The translations under genes and the position numbers were made by a program. From assembly GCA_902801175.1 (NCBI GenBank), contig CADCHF010000021.1, forward strand, positions 1 through 42,352: DNA of 42,352 nucleotides. The letters run 5' to 3'. This DNA is from an uncultured Coriobacteriaceae bacterium. Its GTDB lineage: Bacteria; Actinomycetota; Coriobacteriia; Coriobacteriales; Atopobiaceae. Positions 1 to 8,396 of this stretch are shown here, one piece after another. The notes under the pieces are model-generated. The model saw nothing but the letters and a program-made list of their open reading frames with translations. It was not told the origin of the DNA and did not search any database. How positions within the stretch are numbered: the stretch's first letter is position 1; each line of letters begins with the position of its first letter.

Positions 1-77
1 CAGATAAGTAATCATGTGAAATTGTGTTACATTGCCTGAGAACATGAAAGAATATGAGTGTTAAGGATAGGCAGCCT

Positions 78-845
78 ATGAACCCGATCGAGAGGCGCGC
101 GCTCATCTATCAGCGTCTTCAACGCGATGGAAAGATTGGCCTCAACGAAATGGCCGATGAGCTTGGCGTTTCGAGCATGACGATACGTCGCGATCTGCGC
201 CGATTCATTGACCAGGGCGTTGCGACCATAAGCGTAGGGACTGCCTACCTCACCGAGCAAGGTGACTCCCCCGCCATCCCCGTGCCAAGCAAGCAGCAAG
301 CCAAGAGGTCCTCACACAAGCGAGCCATCGGGCGTCAGGCGGCGGAGCTTGTCAAAGACGGCGACACGATCATTGTTGACTGCGGTACCACCACATGTGA
401 GCTGCTCAACTACATTGGTGGCAAGCGCCTCACGGTCATTACCAACTCCATCCCTGTGGCGGGAGTGGTGGGGTCAAACCCAAATATCAAGCTCATCTAC
501 GCGCCGGGCGAATACAGCGACGACTCGCATGGCATGGTTGGCCCGTTGGCCGTGAACTTCTTCCACACCCTGCGTGTGGACAAGGCGTTTCTGGGCGCCC
601 ATGGATTTGACGCTGTGGGCGGAGCAAACGAGCCGGTGTTGGGAGATGCAACGGCAAAGCGCGCAATGCTCGAGGCCACAACCAGGTCGTATCTCATGGT
701 CGACTCGGGCAAGTACGGCAACGTTCACCTGATGGCGCTGAGCAAGCTCTCGGACTTCTCTTGCGTCATCACCGATGCGGACTTCCCGGAGGAACGCAAG
801 GCGGAGCTTGAGGCGGCCTGCAACCAGGTCATTTACGCCGAGTAA
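78..845 (+). CDS. DeoR-family transcriptional regulator
   Basis: A DeoR/GlpR-type repressor of about 255 residues. The N-terminal winged helix (about residues 5-60) carries the family pattern of an ELGVSSMTIRRDL recognition helix. The C-terminal sugar-phosphate-sensing domain starts near residue 90 and contains the VDCGTTTCELL phosphate-binding loop typical of the ISO-COT fold. The effector is normally a phosphorylated sugar. I prefer the ATG at 78, which follows AAGGA at 63-67 and gives a canonical DeoR N-terminus. An in-frame ATG at 54 is possible but has only a weak GAAAG three bases upstream. The stop codon overlaps the start of the next gene. The regulated sugar operon is not evident; it may lie left of the window. 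Family certain, target unknown. Confidence 0.92.
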   Translation: MNPIERRALIYQRLQRDGKIGLNEMADELGVSSMTIRRDLRRFIDQGVATISVGTAYLTEQGDSPAIPVPSKQQAKRSSHKRAIGRQAAELVKDGDTIIVDCGTTTCELLNYIGGKRLTVITNSIPVAGVVGSNPNIKLIYAPGEYSDDSHGMVGPLAVNFFHTLRVDKAFLGAHGFDAVGGANEPVLGDATAKRAMLEATTRSYLMVDSGKYGNVHLMALSKLSDFSCVITDADFPEERKAELEAACNQVIYAE

Positions 846-1189
846 TGGGCGGGTACGGAGGCACTGTGGACGCAAACGAGTACCAGCGGCTTGCCATGCG
901 CACACTCAATCCAGAGCTCGATCGGACCCAAGTGCTGACCAATGCCGTGATGGGCCTTTCCGGAGAGAGCGGAGAGGCCACCGACATAGTTAAGAAGCAT
1001 CTCTTTCAGGGTCATGAGCTCGACCGCGAGGCGCTGGCTGCAGAGCTGGGAGACGTGTGCTGGTACGTTGCCGAGGCGGCCACAGCGCTCGGGATCGAGT
1101 TGGGCGACGTGCTTGAGGCCAACATTGCCAAGCTGCAGGCTCGCTATCCCGAAGGCTTCGACTCCGATCGCTCCATCAACCGCAAGTAG
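845..1189 (+). CDS. MazG-like nucleotide pyrophosphohydrolase
   Basis: A 114-residue all-alpha NTP-PPase of the MazG-like superfamily, which hydrolyses non-canonical or excess nucleoside triphosphates to monophosphate and pyrophosphate. The two-part Mg-binding signature is visible: GESGEATD near residues 40-47, followed by ELGDVCWY near residues 66-73 (ExxE ... ExxD). The length is that of single-domain MazG-like proteins, half of full MazG. The ATG overlaps the DeoR stop codon as TAATG, so the two are probably translationally coupled. A GTG at 866 preceded by GGAGG at 857-861 is an alternative start that would remove seven residues and leave the domain intact. The exact nucleotide substrate cannot be read from sequence. 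Confidence 0.88.
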   Translation: MGGYGGTVDANEYQRLAMRTLNPELDRTQVLTNAVMGLSGESGEATDIVKKHLFQGHELDREALAAELGDVCWYVAEAATALGIELGDVLEANIAKLQARYPEGFDSDRSINRK

Positions 1190-1202
1190 TACCCGCGCAT
1201 AT

Positions 1203-1375
1203 GGGCGTGTCAGCGGGGACGTACACTTTGACACACGCGAAAGACGTTCACCCTGAAGGCGCGTCGCGGTCAAAGGCGAAAGCGTCCTGTTAGCCAGACT
1301 GCGTGTGTCAAAGTGTACGTCCCCGCTGACACGCCCTCCCCAGGTTGATTGTGTACGTCCCCCTGACACGCCCCC
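1203..1375. repeat. REP/BIME-like palindromic element with 36-bp perfect arms plus a partial third unit
   Basis: Positions 1203-1238 and 1301-1336 form a perfect 36-base inverted repeat around a 62-base centre. A further partial unit in the orientation of the right arm (GTGTACGTCCCCCTGACACG) lies at 1351-1370. The element fills the gap between the convergent MazG-like and tdk genes. No open reading frame is inside it. The organisation resembles paired REP units (BIME) or a small MITE; which of these is inference. It may also act as a bidirectional terminator. Confidence 0.8.
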
Positions 1376-1389
1376 TCCAATGGACGGGA

Positions 1390-1965
1390 CTAGTGCTGGG
1401 GTGGGAAGATGACCCCCTGCTTGTGGTGCCTGCGGCAGACGCTCGTATACGAGTCGTTGCCGCCGAGCTGCACCTGGCTTCCCTCGGTCACCATGACGCC
1501 GTTCTCGTCGAAGCGCGCCACGCAGGTCGCAGCCCTACCGCACCAGCAGACCGTCTTGACCTCCTCGATCTCGTCTGCCCAGGCCATGAGCCAGAGCGAC
1601 CCCTCAAAGAGGTTGCGCTGGAAGTCGGTGCGCAAGCCGTAGCAAATCACGGGGATGTCGTACTTGTCCACAATGTCTGTTAGGCGCGCGACCTGCTCCT
1701 TTGTGCAAAACTGCGCCTCATCGACAATCACGCAGTCGTACTCACGCAACTCGTCCTCGCTCATATCCATGAGCTGCTCCACAAAGATGCACGGCTGCTG
1801 GAGCCCAATACGCGAGGCCATGATGCCCACGCCGTCACGGTCGTCGAGCGCCGGCTTGGCCAAAAGCGCGCGCTGTCCCTTCTCGTGGTAGTTGTACGCC
1901 ACCATAAGGGCGTTCGCCGTCTTTGAGCTTCCCATAGAGCCATAGCGGAAGAAGAGCTTTGCCAT
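1390..1965 (-). CDS. tdk: Thymidine kinase (type II)
   Basis: A 191-residue thymidine kinase, phosphorylating thymidine to dTMP in the salvage pathway in the cytoplasm. The N-terminal P-loop reads GSMGSSKT (about residues 9-16). The Walker-B region is VIVDEAQFC near residue 80. The lasso/Zn region has a CWCGRAA pair and a later CRRHH motif, three cysteines and histidine in the usual tetracysteine area. Length matches bacterial TK. The ATG at 1965 follows AGGGGG on the minus strand. It is transcribed alone, convergent with the MazG-like gene across the repeat element. A functional link with the nearby NTP pyrophosphohydrolase through nucleotide pools is possible but only inferred. Confidence 0.96.
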   Translation of the reverse strand: MAKLFFRYGSMGSSKTANALMVAYNYHEKGQRALLAKPALDDRDGVGIMASRIGLQQPCIFVEQLMDMSEDELREYDCVIVDEAQFCTKEQVARLTDIVDKYDIPVICYGLRTDFQRNLFEGSLWLMAWADEIEEVKTVCWCGRAATCVARFDENGVMVTEGSQVQLGGNDSYTSVCRRHHKQGVIFPPQH

Positions 1966-2166
1966 TGTGTACCCCCTGCGTCACATTCACTCAACCGATG
2001 GTAGTACAAAATGGGACCCAACCCGTACCCGCTGCCAATGCATGCAGCAAGCATAAACGCTACGAATGCTCATCAATTGCTATGATTTTCAGCTGATAGA
2101 CTAGAGCTGTGCCAGAAACAGCAATGCCGCCATCGCGAGCACGCGCTCTGGCCTTCAGGAGGGGAC

Positions 2167-2200
2167 GGCGCGAAACGCGCCTTAGGAGAGGGGACTCCAC
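2167..2200 (+). promoter_or_regulatory. GC-rich hairpin and ribosome-binding site before the aldo/keto reductase
   Basis: GGCGCG (2167-2172), an AAA loop and CGCGCC (2176-2181) form a perfect six-pair stem ending just before AGGAGAGG, the likely Shine-Dalgarno for the ATG at 2201. A second purine-rich AGGAGGGG lies just upstream of the stem. The hairpin could shape ribosome access or protect the transcript; no known riboswitch was recognised. Confidence 0.4.
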
Positions 2201-3337
2201 ATGGCATATGCAGACAACTACCTTGGGCACGACACGCCAAAGCTCGGTTTTGGCATGATGCGCCTACCAAAGCTCGAAGACGGCTCCATGGACATCGAGC
2301 AGATCTGTCAAATGGTCGACGTCTTCATGGGCGCTGGCCTCACCTACTTTGACACGGCCTACGTCTACGACGGCGGCGAGTCGGAGATTGCTACCCGCAA
2401 GGCGCTGGTGGAGCGCTACCCGCGCGACAAGTTCACCATTACCACCAAGGCAAACGCGTGGCTGGGCAGCCCCACGGCCGACCAGGTTAAGGACCAGCTG
2501 CGCATCTCGATGGAGCGACTGGGCGTTGACTACCTCGACTACTACCTGCTCCACGCCATTCAAGACAACAACCAGCAGATGTACGACGACTATGACCTGT
2601 GGAACTGGATCCGCGCCCAGAAGGAAGCAGGCGTCATCAAGCGCTGGGGCTTCTCGTTCCACGCTGGCCCCGAGCGTCTTGAGCGACTGCTCACCGAGTA
2701 CCCCGACATCGACTTCATTCAGCTGCAGGTCAACTATGCCGACATGGACGAGCCCAGCGTCCAGGCACAGGCAAACTACGAGGTTGCCCGCGCCCATGGC
2801 GTGCCCTTTACCGTAATGGAGCCCGTCAAGGGCGGCACGCTGGCCAATCCGCCGCGCGTCGTGCGCGAGATCTTTGACGCAGCCAACCCCAATGCCTCGT
2901 ACGCCAGCTGGGCCATCCGTTATGTGGCCAGCATGCAGGGCGTCCTCACGGTGCTCTCCGGCATGTCCACGCTCGAGCAGGTGAAGGACAACGTGAGCTA
3001 CATGGCCAACTTCAAGCCACTCACGGCAGAGGAACAGGCCGTCATCGCCAAGGCCCAGGAGGCTCTAGCCGGAGTTCACCAGTACAAGTGCACGGCCTGC
3101 CACTATTGCACCGACGGCTGCCCCATGGGCATCCCCATCCCCGACTTCTTCAAGGCCATGAACCGCAAGCTTATCTTTGAGGATGAGGCCGATGCCAAGC
3201 GCCGTTATGCTCGCGAGGCCGAGCGAGCTGGCGTGAACGCGAGCGACTGCATCCAGTGCGGTCAGTGCGAAGGTGCCTGCCCGCAACGTCTGCCCATCAT
3301 TGACTACCTGCAGGAGATTGCCGACGAGCTGGAATAG
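2201..3337 (+). CDS. Aldo/keto reductase with C-terminal [4Fe-4S] ferredoxin domain
   Basis: A 378-residue protein. Residues 10-290 form the AKR TIM barrel with the catalytic tetrad recognisable as D51 and Y56 (DTAYVYDG), K83 (TTKAN) and H118 (LLHAI). The C-terminal 80 residues carry two CxxCxxCxxxCP clusters (CTACHYCTDGCP and CIQCGQCEGACP), predicted to bind two [4Fe-4S] centres. This architecture is common in strict anaerobes and suggests electron exchange with ferredoxin rather than simple NADPH-dependent carbonyl reduction; substrate unknown. It is a single-gene unit, with a strong AGGAGAGG Shine-Dalgarno and a terminator downstream. Confidence 0.93.
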   Translation: MAYADNYLGHDTPKLGFGMMRLPKLEDGSMDIEQICQMVDVFMGAGLTYFDTAYVYDGGESEIATRKALVERYPRDKFTITTKANAWLGSPTADQVKDQLRISMERLGVDYLDYYLLHAIQDNNQQMYDDYDLWNWIRAQKEAGVIKRWGFSFHAGPERLERLLTEYPDIDFIQLQVNYADMDEPSVQAQANYEVARAHGVPFTVMEPVKGGTLANPPRVVREIFDAANPNASYASWAIRYVASMQGVLTVLSGMSTLEQVKDNVSYMANFKPLTAEEQAVIAKAQEALAGVHQYKCTACHYCTDGCPMGIPIPDFFKAMNRKLIFEDEADAKRRYAREAERAGVNASDCIQCGQCEGACPQRLPIIDYLQEIADELE

Positions 3338-3363
3338 GCAACACTGAGTCAGATTCTGTACAT

Positions 3364-3405
3364 GCAAGCGGCAGGATGCGCAGGTGTGTCCTGCCGCTTG
3401 CTTTT
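3364..3405 (+). terminator. Rho-independent terminator of the aldo/keto reductase
   Basis: Perfect 13-base inverted repeat (3364-3376 with 3389-3401, arm GCAAGCGGCAGGA), 12-base loop, followed by TTTT. It lies 26 bases after the stop codon. Confidence 0.85.
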
Positions 3406-3457
3406 CGATTCGATCGGGTCTGACCGTCCCCCGACAAGTCCAATTCTCACTCACCCA

Positions 3458-3514
3458 AACCTGAAAGCCACTTTGGCTTGGCGTACAAGCTGTGAGCACA
3501 CCGTGCTTCAGGTT
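3458..3514 (+). promoter_or_regulatory. Possible structured 5' leader (three-way junction) upstream of the lipoprotein
   Basis: AACCTGAA (3458-3465) pairs perfectly with TTCAGGTT (3507-3514). Directly inside it are AGCCA-ctt-TGGCT (3466-3478) and GCAC-acc-GTGC (3496-3506), with a 17-base single-stranded segment between them. The three helices abut with no linker on either side of the outer stem, giving a compact 57-base junction 52 bases before the lipoprotein ATG. It matches no riboswitch class I can recognise and could be a chance fold. Confidence 0.3.
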
Positions 3515-3566
3515 CCTTAAAGGTCCGACTCCTACCATGACCTCACTGCCAACGAAAGGAGTCACC

Positions 3567-5006
3567 ATGACACGCAGGAACATGAAGCTCACGGCCAGCG
3601 GCCTTTGGACACTGCCGCTTGCCCTTTCACTGGTCATCACTGGGTGTGGCAGAACGACTGAGACCACTACTAGTACCGAGACGCAATCTACCGTTGAGCA
3701 ATCGAGTGAGCAGGCCACGGACGAAGAGAGCCTCTCCGCCGCCGAGGAGACCTCCGCAGACGAGGCGTTCTCGCTCACGCGCGATGACCTCACCATCAAC
3801 GAGACCATCACCGACGACGCTGACGAGAGCCACGCCATCGCAGCCGACGGCACCCAAGAGACCTACAGCAACGTAGAGGTCATAAAGACGGGCGAGGCCG
3901 ACGGAGACGAGGCCGACTTCTACGGCACCAACGCGGCCGTCTTTGCCACCAACGGCGGCGCGCTCGACCTCTCTGACCTCATTGTTACCAGCAACGGAAC
4001 CCACGCCAACGCAGTCTTTAGCTACGGCGAGGGCTCCATGGTCAACATCTCACACTCGCTGATTGAGACCACGGGCAACTGCTCGGGCGGCATCATGGTC
4101 ACCGGCGGCGGCACACTCAACGCCACCGACCTGTACATCCACACCACGGGCAACTCTTCTGCAGCCATCCGCAGTGACCGCGGCGGTGGAACCGAGAACG
4201 TGACCGGCGGAACCTACATCACCGACGGCACCGGCTCCCCCGTGATCTACTCCACCGCCGACGTTACCGTGAGCGACGCCACACTCACCTCCACCGCATC
4301 GCAAGGCGTGGTGGTTGAGGGAAAGAACTCCGTCACCCTCAACGACGTGGATCTGAGCGCGAGCAACACCACAAAGAACAGCGACAAGAGCGAGTGGTAC
4401 CAGGCCGTGATGATCTATCAGTCCATGTCGGGCGACGCAGCCGAGGGCAAGGCGAGCTTTACCATGACCGACGGCAGCCTCACCAACAGCAACGGTGACA
4501 TCTTCTTTGTGAACAACACTGTGGCCGACATCAGCCTGGATGACGTTGACATCACCAACGAAGATGCTGAGGGCGTTCTTTTGCGCGCGGCCGCAGCCGG
4601 TTGGGGCAACGAGGGCTCAAACGGAGGCCACGTGACGCTCACCCTCGCAGACGAGCAGGTCGGCGGCGATATCGCGGTGGACGAGGTCTCGGAGCTCAAC
4701 GCGTACCTCACCGAGGACACCTCCTATGAGGGTGCCATCAACACGGCTAACGAGGGGTCGGTCTACCTGCAGATTGAGAGCGGTTCCACCTGGACCCTCA
4801 CGGGCGACTCCTACGTGGACGCGCTCACCTGCGACGCCGACGCAATCAACCTCAACGGGCACACGCTCTACGTGAATGGCGTGGCCTACCAAGAGGGAAC
4901 CGCATCAACGGGCGAGGCCATTGAGTTCACCGTCGCCAGCTCCTCGGGCATGCCGGACGGCGCTCCTGGAGAGATGGGCGAGCCTCCTGCAAAGCCCGGC
5001 AACTAG
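3567..5006 (+). CDS. Secreted lipoprotein with predicted right-handed beta-helix repeats
   Basis: A 479-residue predicted lipoprotein. The N-terminus has positive residues (MTRRNMK), a hydrophobic stretch and a lipobox ending ITGC with Cys27 as the lipidation site. A Thr/Ser/Glu-rich linker follows (about residues 28-70). From about 90 to 460 the protein is made of short, Thr/Asn/Gly-rich strands with recurring turns (for example GGTLNATDLYIHTTGN, GSPVIYSTADVTVSDATL), the pattern of pectate-lyase-like parallel beta helices. The C-terminus is a Gly/Pro tail. Probably a surface-exposed glycan-binding or adhesin-like protein; no catalytic motif was seen. The start at 3567 follows AAAGGAG; an upstream in-frame ATG at 3492 would bury the signal peptide. 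Stands alone. Confidence 0.8.
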   Translation: MTRRNMKLTASGLWTLPLALSLVITGCGRTTETTTSTETQSTVEQSSEQATDEESLSAAEETSADEAFSLTRDDLTINETITDDADESHAIAADGTQETYSNVEVIKTGEADGDEADFYGTNAAVFATNGGALDLSDLIVTSNGTHANAVFSYGEGSMVNISHSLIETTGNCSGGIMVTGGGTLNATDLYIHTTGNSSAAIRSDRGGGTENVTGGTYITDGTGSPVIYSTADVTVSDATLTSTASQGVVVEGKNSVTLNDVDLSASNTTKNSDKSEWYQAVMIYQSMSGDAAEGKASFTMTDGSLTNSNGDIFFVNNTVADISLDDVDITNEDAEGVLLRAAAAGWGNEGSNGGHVTLTLADEQVGGDIAVDEVSELNAYLTEDTSYEGAINTANEGSVYLQIESGSTWTLTGDSYVDALTCDADAINLNGHTLYVNGVAYQEGTASTGEAIEFTVASSSGMPDGAPGEMGEPPAKPGN

Positions 5007-5156
5007 TCACCCAGCCACGTCGGCAAACGGGCGCGGACCTGCAGACACTCTTGCAGGTCCGCGCCTCTGTTTCAAGCGATGCGGTGCAGCTCGTCCCCAC
5101 GCAAACTCGTGTTAGCATATAGCTGCTTGCATGCAAACGAGGGAAGAGGGAGACCT

Positions 5157-5990
5157 ATGGGCAAGATCGTTTTTCTGGATGTGGACGGCACGCTGATCAA
5201 CTATGACGCCATTTGCCCCGAGTCGGCGAAGAAGGCCGTGGAGATGGCGCGCGCCAACGGGCACAAGGTCTATATCTGCACCGGTTGCTCCAAGGCCGAG
5301 ATCGAGCAGCGCGACCTGCCCGAGCTTGACGGCATGATTGGTGCCAACGGCGGCTATGTTGAGGACGACGGTCAGGTGGTCATGCACCAGGCTCTCACCG
5401 TTGACCAGGTGAAGCACATCGTTGACTGGTGCAACGAGCGCGAGCTGGGCTTTTACCTTGAAGCCAACAGCGGCATGTACATCAACCACTGGTTCACCGT
5501 GCAGGCGCCGGCCACCATGTACAAGTATGCAATGGGCAAGGGTGCCACCGAGGAGGCCGCAAAGGCCGCTGGCGAGAGCTTCGTCAACTCGATGATCCGC
5601 ACCGACGACCTCTATCGCGACGACGTCAACAAGGTGAGCTTCATTCTTTCGAGCTATCAGGACCACGTTGACTCCCGCACCGAGTTCCCCGACATGGAGG
5701 CCAACACCTGGGGCGGCAAGGACGAGCAGGCGCTCTTTGGTGACCTGGGCCCCAAGGGCATTACCAAGAAGCACGCCATCGAGGTGCTGCTCGAGCACCT
5801 TGGTGCCGACCAGGCCGACACCATCTCCTTTGGCGACGCCAAGATCGACCTTTCGATGTTTGAGCTCTGCGCCTACAACGTTGCCATGGGCAACGGCGGC
5901 AAGGAGATCAAGGAGGCTGCCGACTACATCACCGACGACGTGGATGAGGACGGCCTCTTCAACGCCTTCAAGAAGCTTGGCCTGATCTAG
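5157..5990 (+). CDS. Cof-type HAD-superfamily hydrolase
   Basis: A 277-residue cytoplasmic phosphatase of the HAD IIB (Cof/YbiV) class. Motif I is FLDVDGTL with nucleophile Asp8 and acid/base Asp10. The C2-type cap occupies roughly residues 80-190. Motif III lysine lies in GITKKHAI and motif IV is SFGDAKIDLSM near residue 230. These enzymes dephosphorylate sugar phosphates, flavin or related metabolites; the substrate cannot be assigned. The ATG at 5157 follows GAGGGAG. It is transcribed alone and ends at a strong stem-loop. Confidence 0.93.
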   Translation: MGKIVFLDVDGTLINYDAICPESAKKAVEMARANGHKVYICTGCSKAEIEQRDLPELDGMIGANGGYVEDDGQVVMHQALTVDQVKHIVDWCNERELGFYLEANSGMYINHWFTVQAPATMYKYAMGKGATEEAAKAAGESFVNSMIRTDDLYRDDVNKVSFILSSYQDHVDSRTEFPDMEANTWGGKDEQALFGDLGPKGITKKHAIEVLLEHLGADQADTISFGDAKIDLSMFELCAYNVAMGNGGKEIKEAADYITDDVDEDGLFNAFKKLGLI

Positions 5991-6017
5991 TACCAAAACC
6001 GGACATTCCAGTAGACA

Positions 6018-6053
6018 AAGACTCCCACGGTCAGACAAGACCGTGGGAGTCTT
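6018..6053. terminator. Stem-loop terminator between convergent genes
   Basis: Perfect 15-base inverted repeat (6018-6032 and 6039-6053) with a six-base loop, 27 bases after the HAD gene stop. The flanking T content is modest on both strands, so it may serve both the HAD gene and the minus-strand PTS operon. Confidence 0.7.
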
Positions 6054-6090
6054 GCTATAGGGCCACCGTATGGCTGACTTCCAAGGGAGC

Positions 6091-6120
6091 GTGTCCAAGT
6101 CTACGTCCCCCTGACACGCC
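6091..6120. repeat. Single degenerate copy of the 1203-1375 palindromic repeat unit
   Basis: The segment starts GTGTCCAAG and ends CTACGTCCCCCTGACACGCC. It aligns with the right arm of the element at 1301-1336 with a few changes. It too lies between convergent genes (HAD phosphatase and HPr-like gene), five bases from the HPr stop. Confidence 0.65.
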
Positions 6121-6125
6121 CGGGC

Positions 6126-6380
6126 CTAGAGCTCCTGGGCGAGCTGCTCGAGGGTCATTCGTGCCTCGTGCTCGTCGGAGCCCTCACAGGTAACCACTAC
6201 CGTGTCGCCTTGGCCCGCGTCGAGTCCCAGCACGCCAAAGATGCGCTTAGCATCGCAGTGCTCGCTACCCAAGCTCAGCTCAATATTGCACGCAAACTGC
6301 TGGGCACACGCAACGAGGTCCGCTGCCGGACGCGCATGCAGCCCGGCAGCACCACGCACCTCAAAAGAGAACCGTTCCAA
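6126..6380 (-). CDS. HPr-like PTS phosphocarrier lacking the regulatory Ser46
   Basis: An 84-residue HPr-family protein. The active-site segment GLHARPA places the phosphorylatable histidine at residue 15 and Arg17 as in standard HPr. The regulatory site, normally KSIMGV with Ser46, reads KRIFGV, so residue 46 is Arg. It should relay phosphate from enzyme I to EIIA but could not be controlled by HPr kinase through Ser46. The start is TTG at 6380, directly after the GH1 stop (TAG-TTG), and GAGGAG inside the GH1 3' end is the likely ribosome site, so translation is coupled. It is the last gene of the IIB-IIC-IIA-GH1-HPr operon and may be a dedicated carrier for it; the coding evidence is strong, the specialised role is inference. 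Confidence 0.88.
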   Translation of the reverse strand: MERFSFEVRGAAGLHARPAADLVACAQQFACNIELSLGSEHCDAKRIFGVLGLDAGQGDTVVVTCEGSDEHEARMTLEQLAQEL

Positions 6381-7919
<1,539 letters not shown>

Positions 7920-7949
7920 TTACGCCACCGCGCCAGCCCTATCCCTACT

Positions 7950-8306
7950 TTACGCCCGCGCTGCCTCGAGCTTGGCAATGCGCTCGTCGAGCGCGCAGAA
8001 GACCTTGTAGAGCTGCTTTGCCACGATGATCTCGGAGTAGATGGTCATCAGCGTGTCCTGGGCGTGGCTAAAGAGCAGGTCGTACTCCTGTTTCTCGCCC
8101 CTAAAGGCACCCTGGATGTGATCGGTCTGCACGTGATGGGCCTCGAGAATCTTTGCGTCGGCAGCACCAATATGCTCATCGGCTGCCTTGAGGTCGCCTG
8201 CGGCAACGGCCTCGTATGCCTGCTTGATCTCGGCACGAGCCTCGCCCGCTGCCATGAGGATGGTCATTGCATCCTGCGTAGTCTTGCTGATCTCTTCGTC
8301 ACCCAT
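7950..8306 (-). CDS. PTS lactose/cellobiose-family EIIA component
   Basis: A 118-residue three-helix EIIA of the Lac family. It accepts phosphate from HPr on a histidine and passes it to EIIB. The family's active-site region appears as FSHAQDTLMT near residue 80, with the helical GEARAEIKQAYEAV segment near residues 21-34 and a second histidine-containing stretch (EAHHVQTDH) near 56-64. Length and helix content match CelC/LacF. It sits between the IIC and GH1 genes in the same direction, with GAAAGGAAACG before its ATG at 8306. Confidence 0.94.
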   Translation of the reverse strand: MGDEEISKTTQDAMTILMAAGEARAEIKQAYEAVAAGDLKAADEHIGAADAKILEAHHVQTDHIQGAFRGEKQEYDLLFSHAQDTLMTIYSEIIVAKQLYKVFCALDERIAKLEAARA

Positions 8307-8396
8307 AGTCGTTTCCTTTCAAGCATTTGCGGTAAGCGGTTGTGTAAAGAGAACCCGGCGGGGCCCAAGCTCTAGGCCCCGCCGGAGACAACGGGC

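Noticed and set aside
1203..1336. Insertion sequence with terminal inverted repeats
   Set aside because: No transposase frame fits inside 134 bases, so it is called a palindromic repeat and not an IS.
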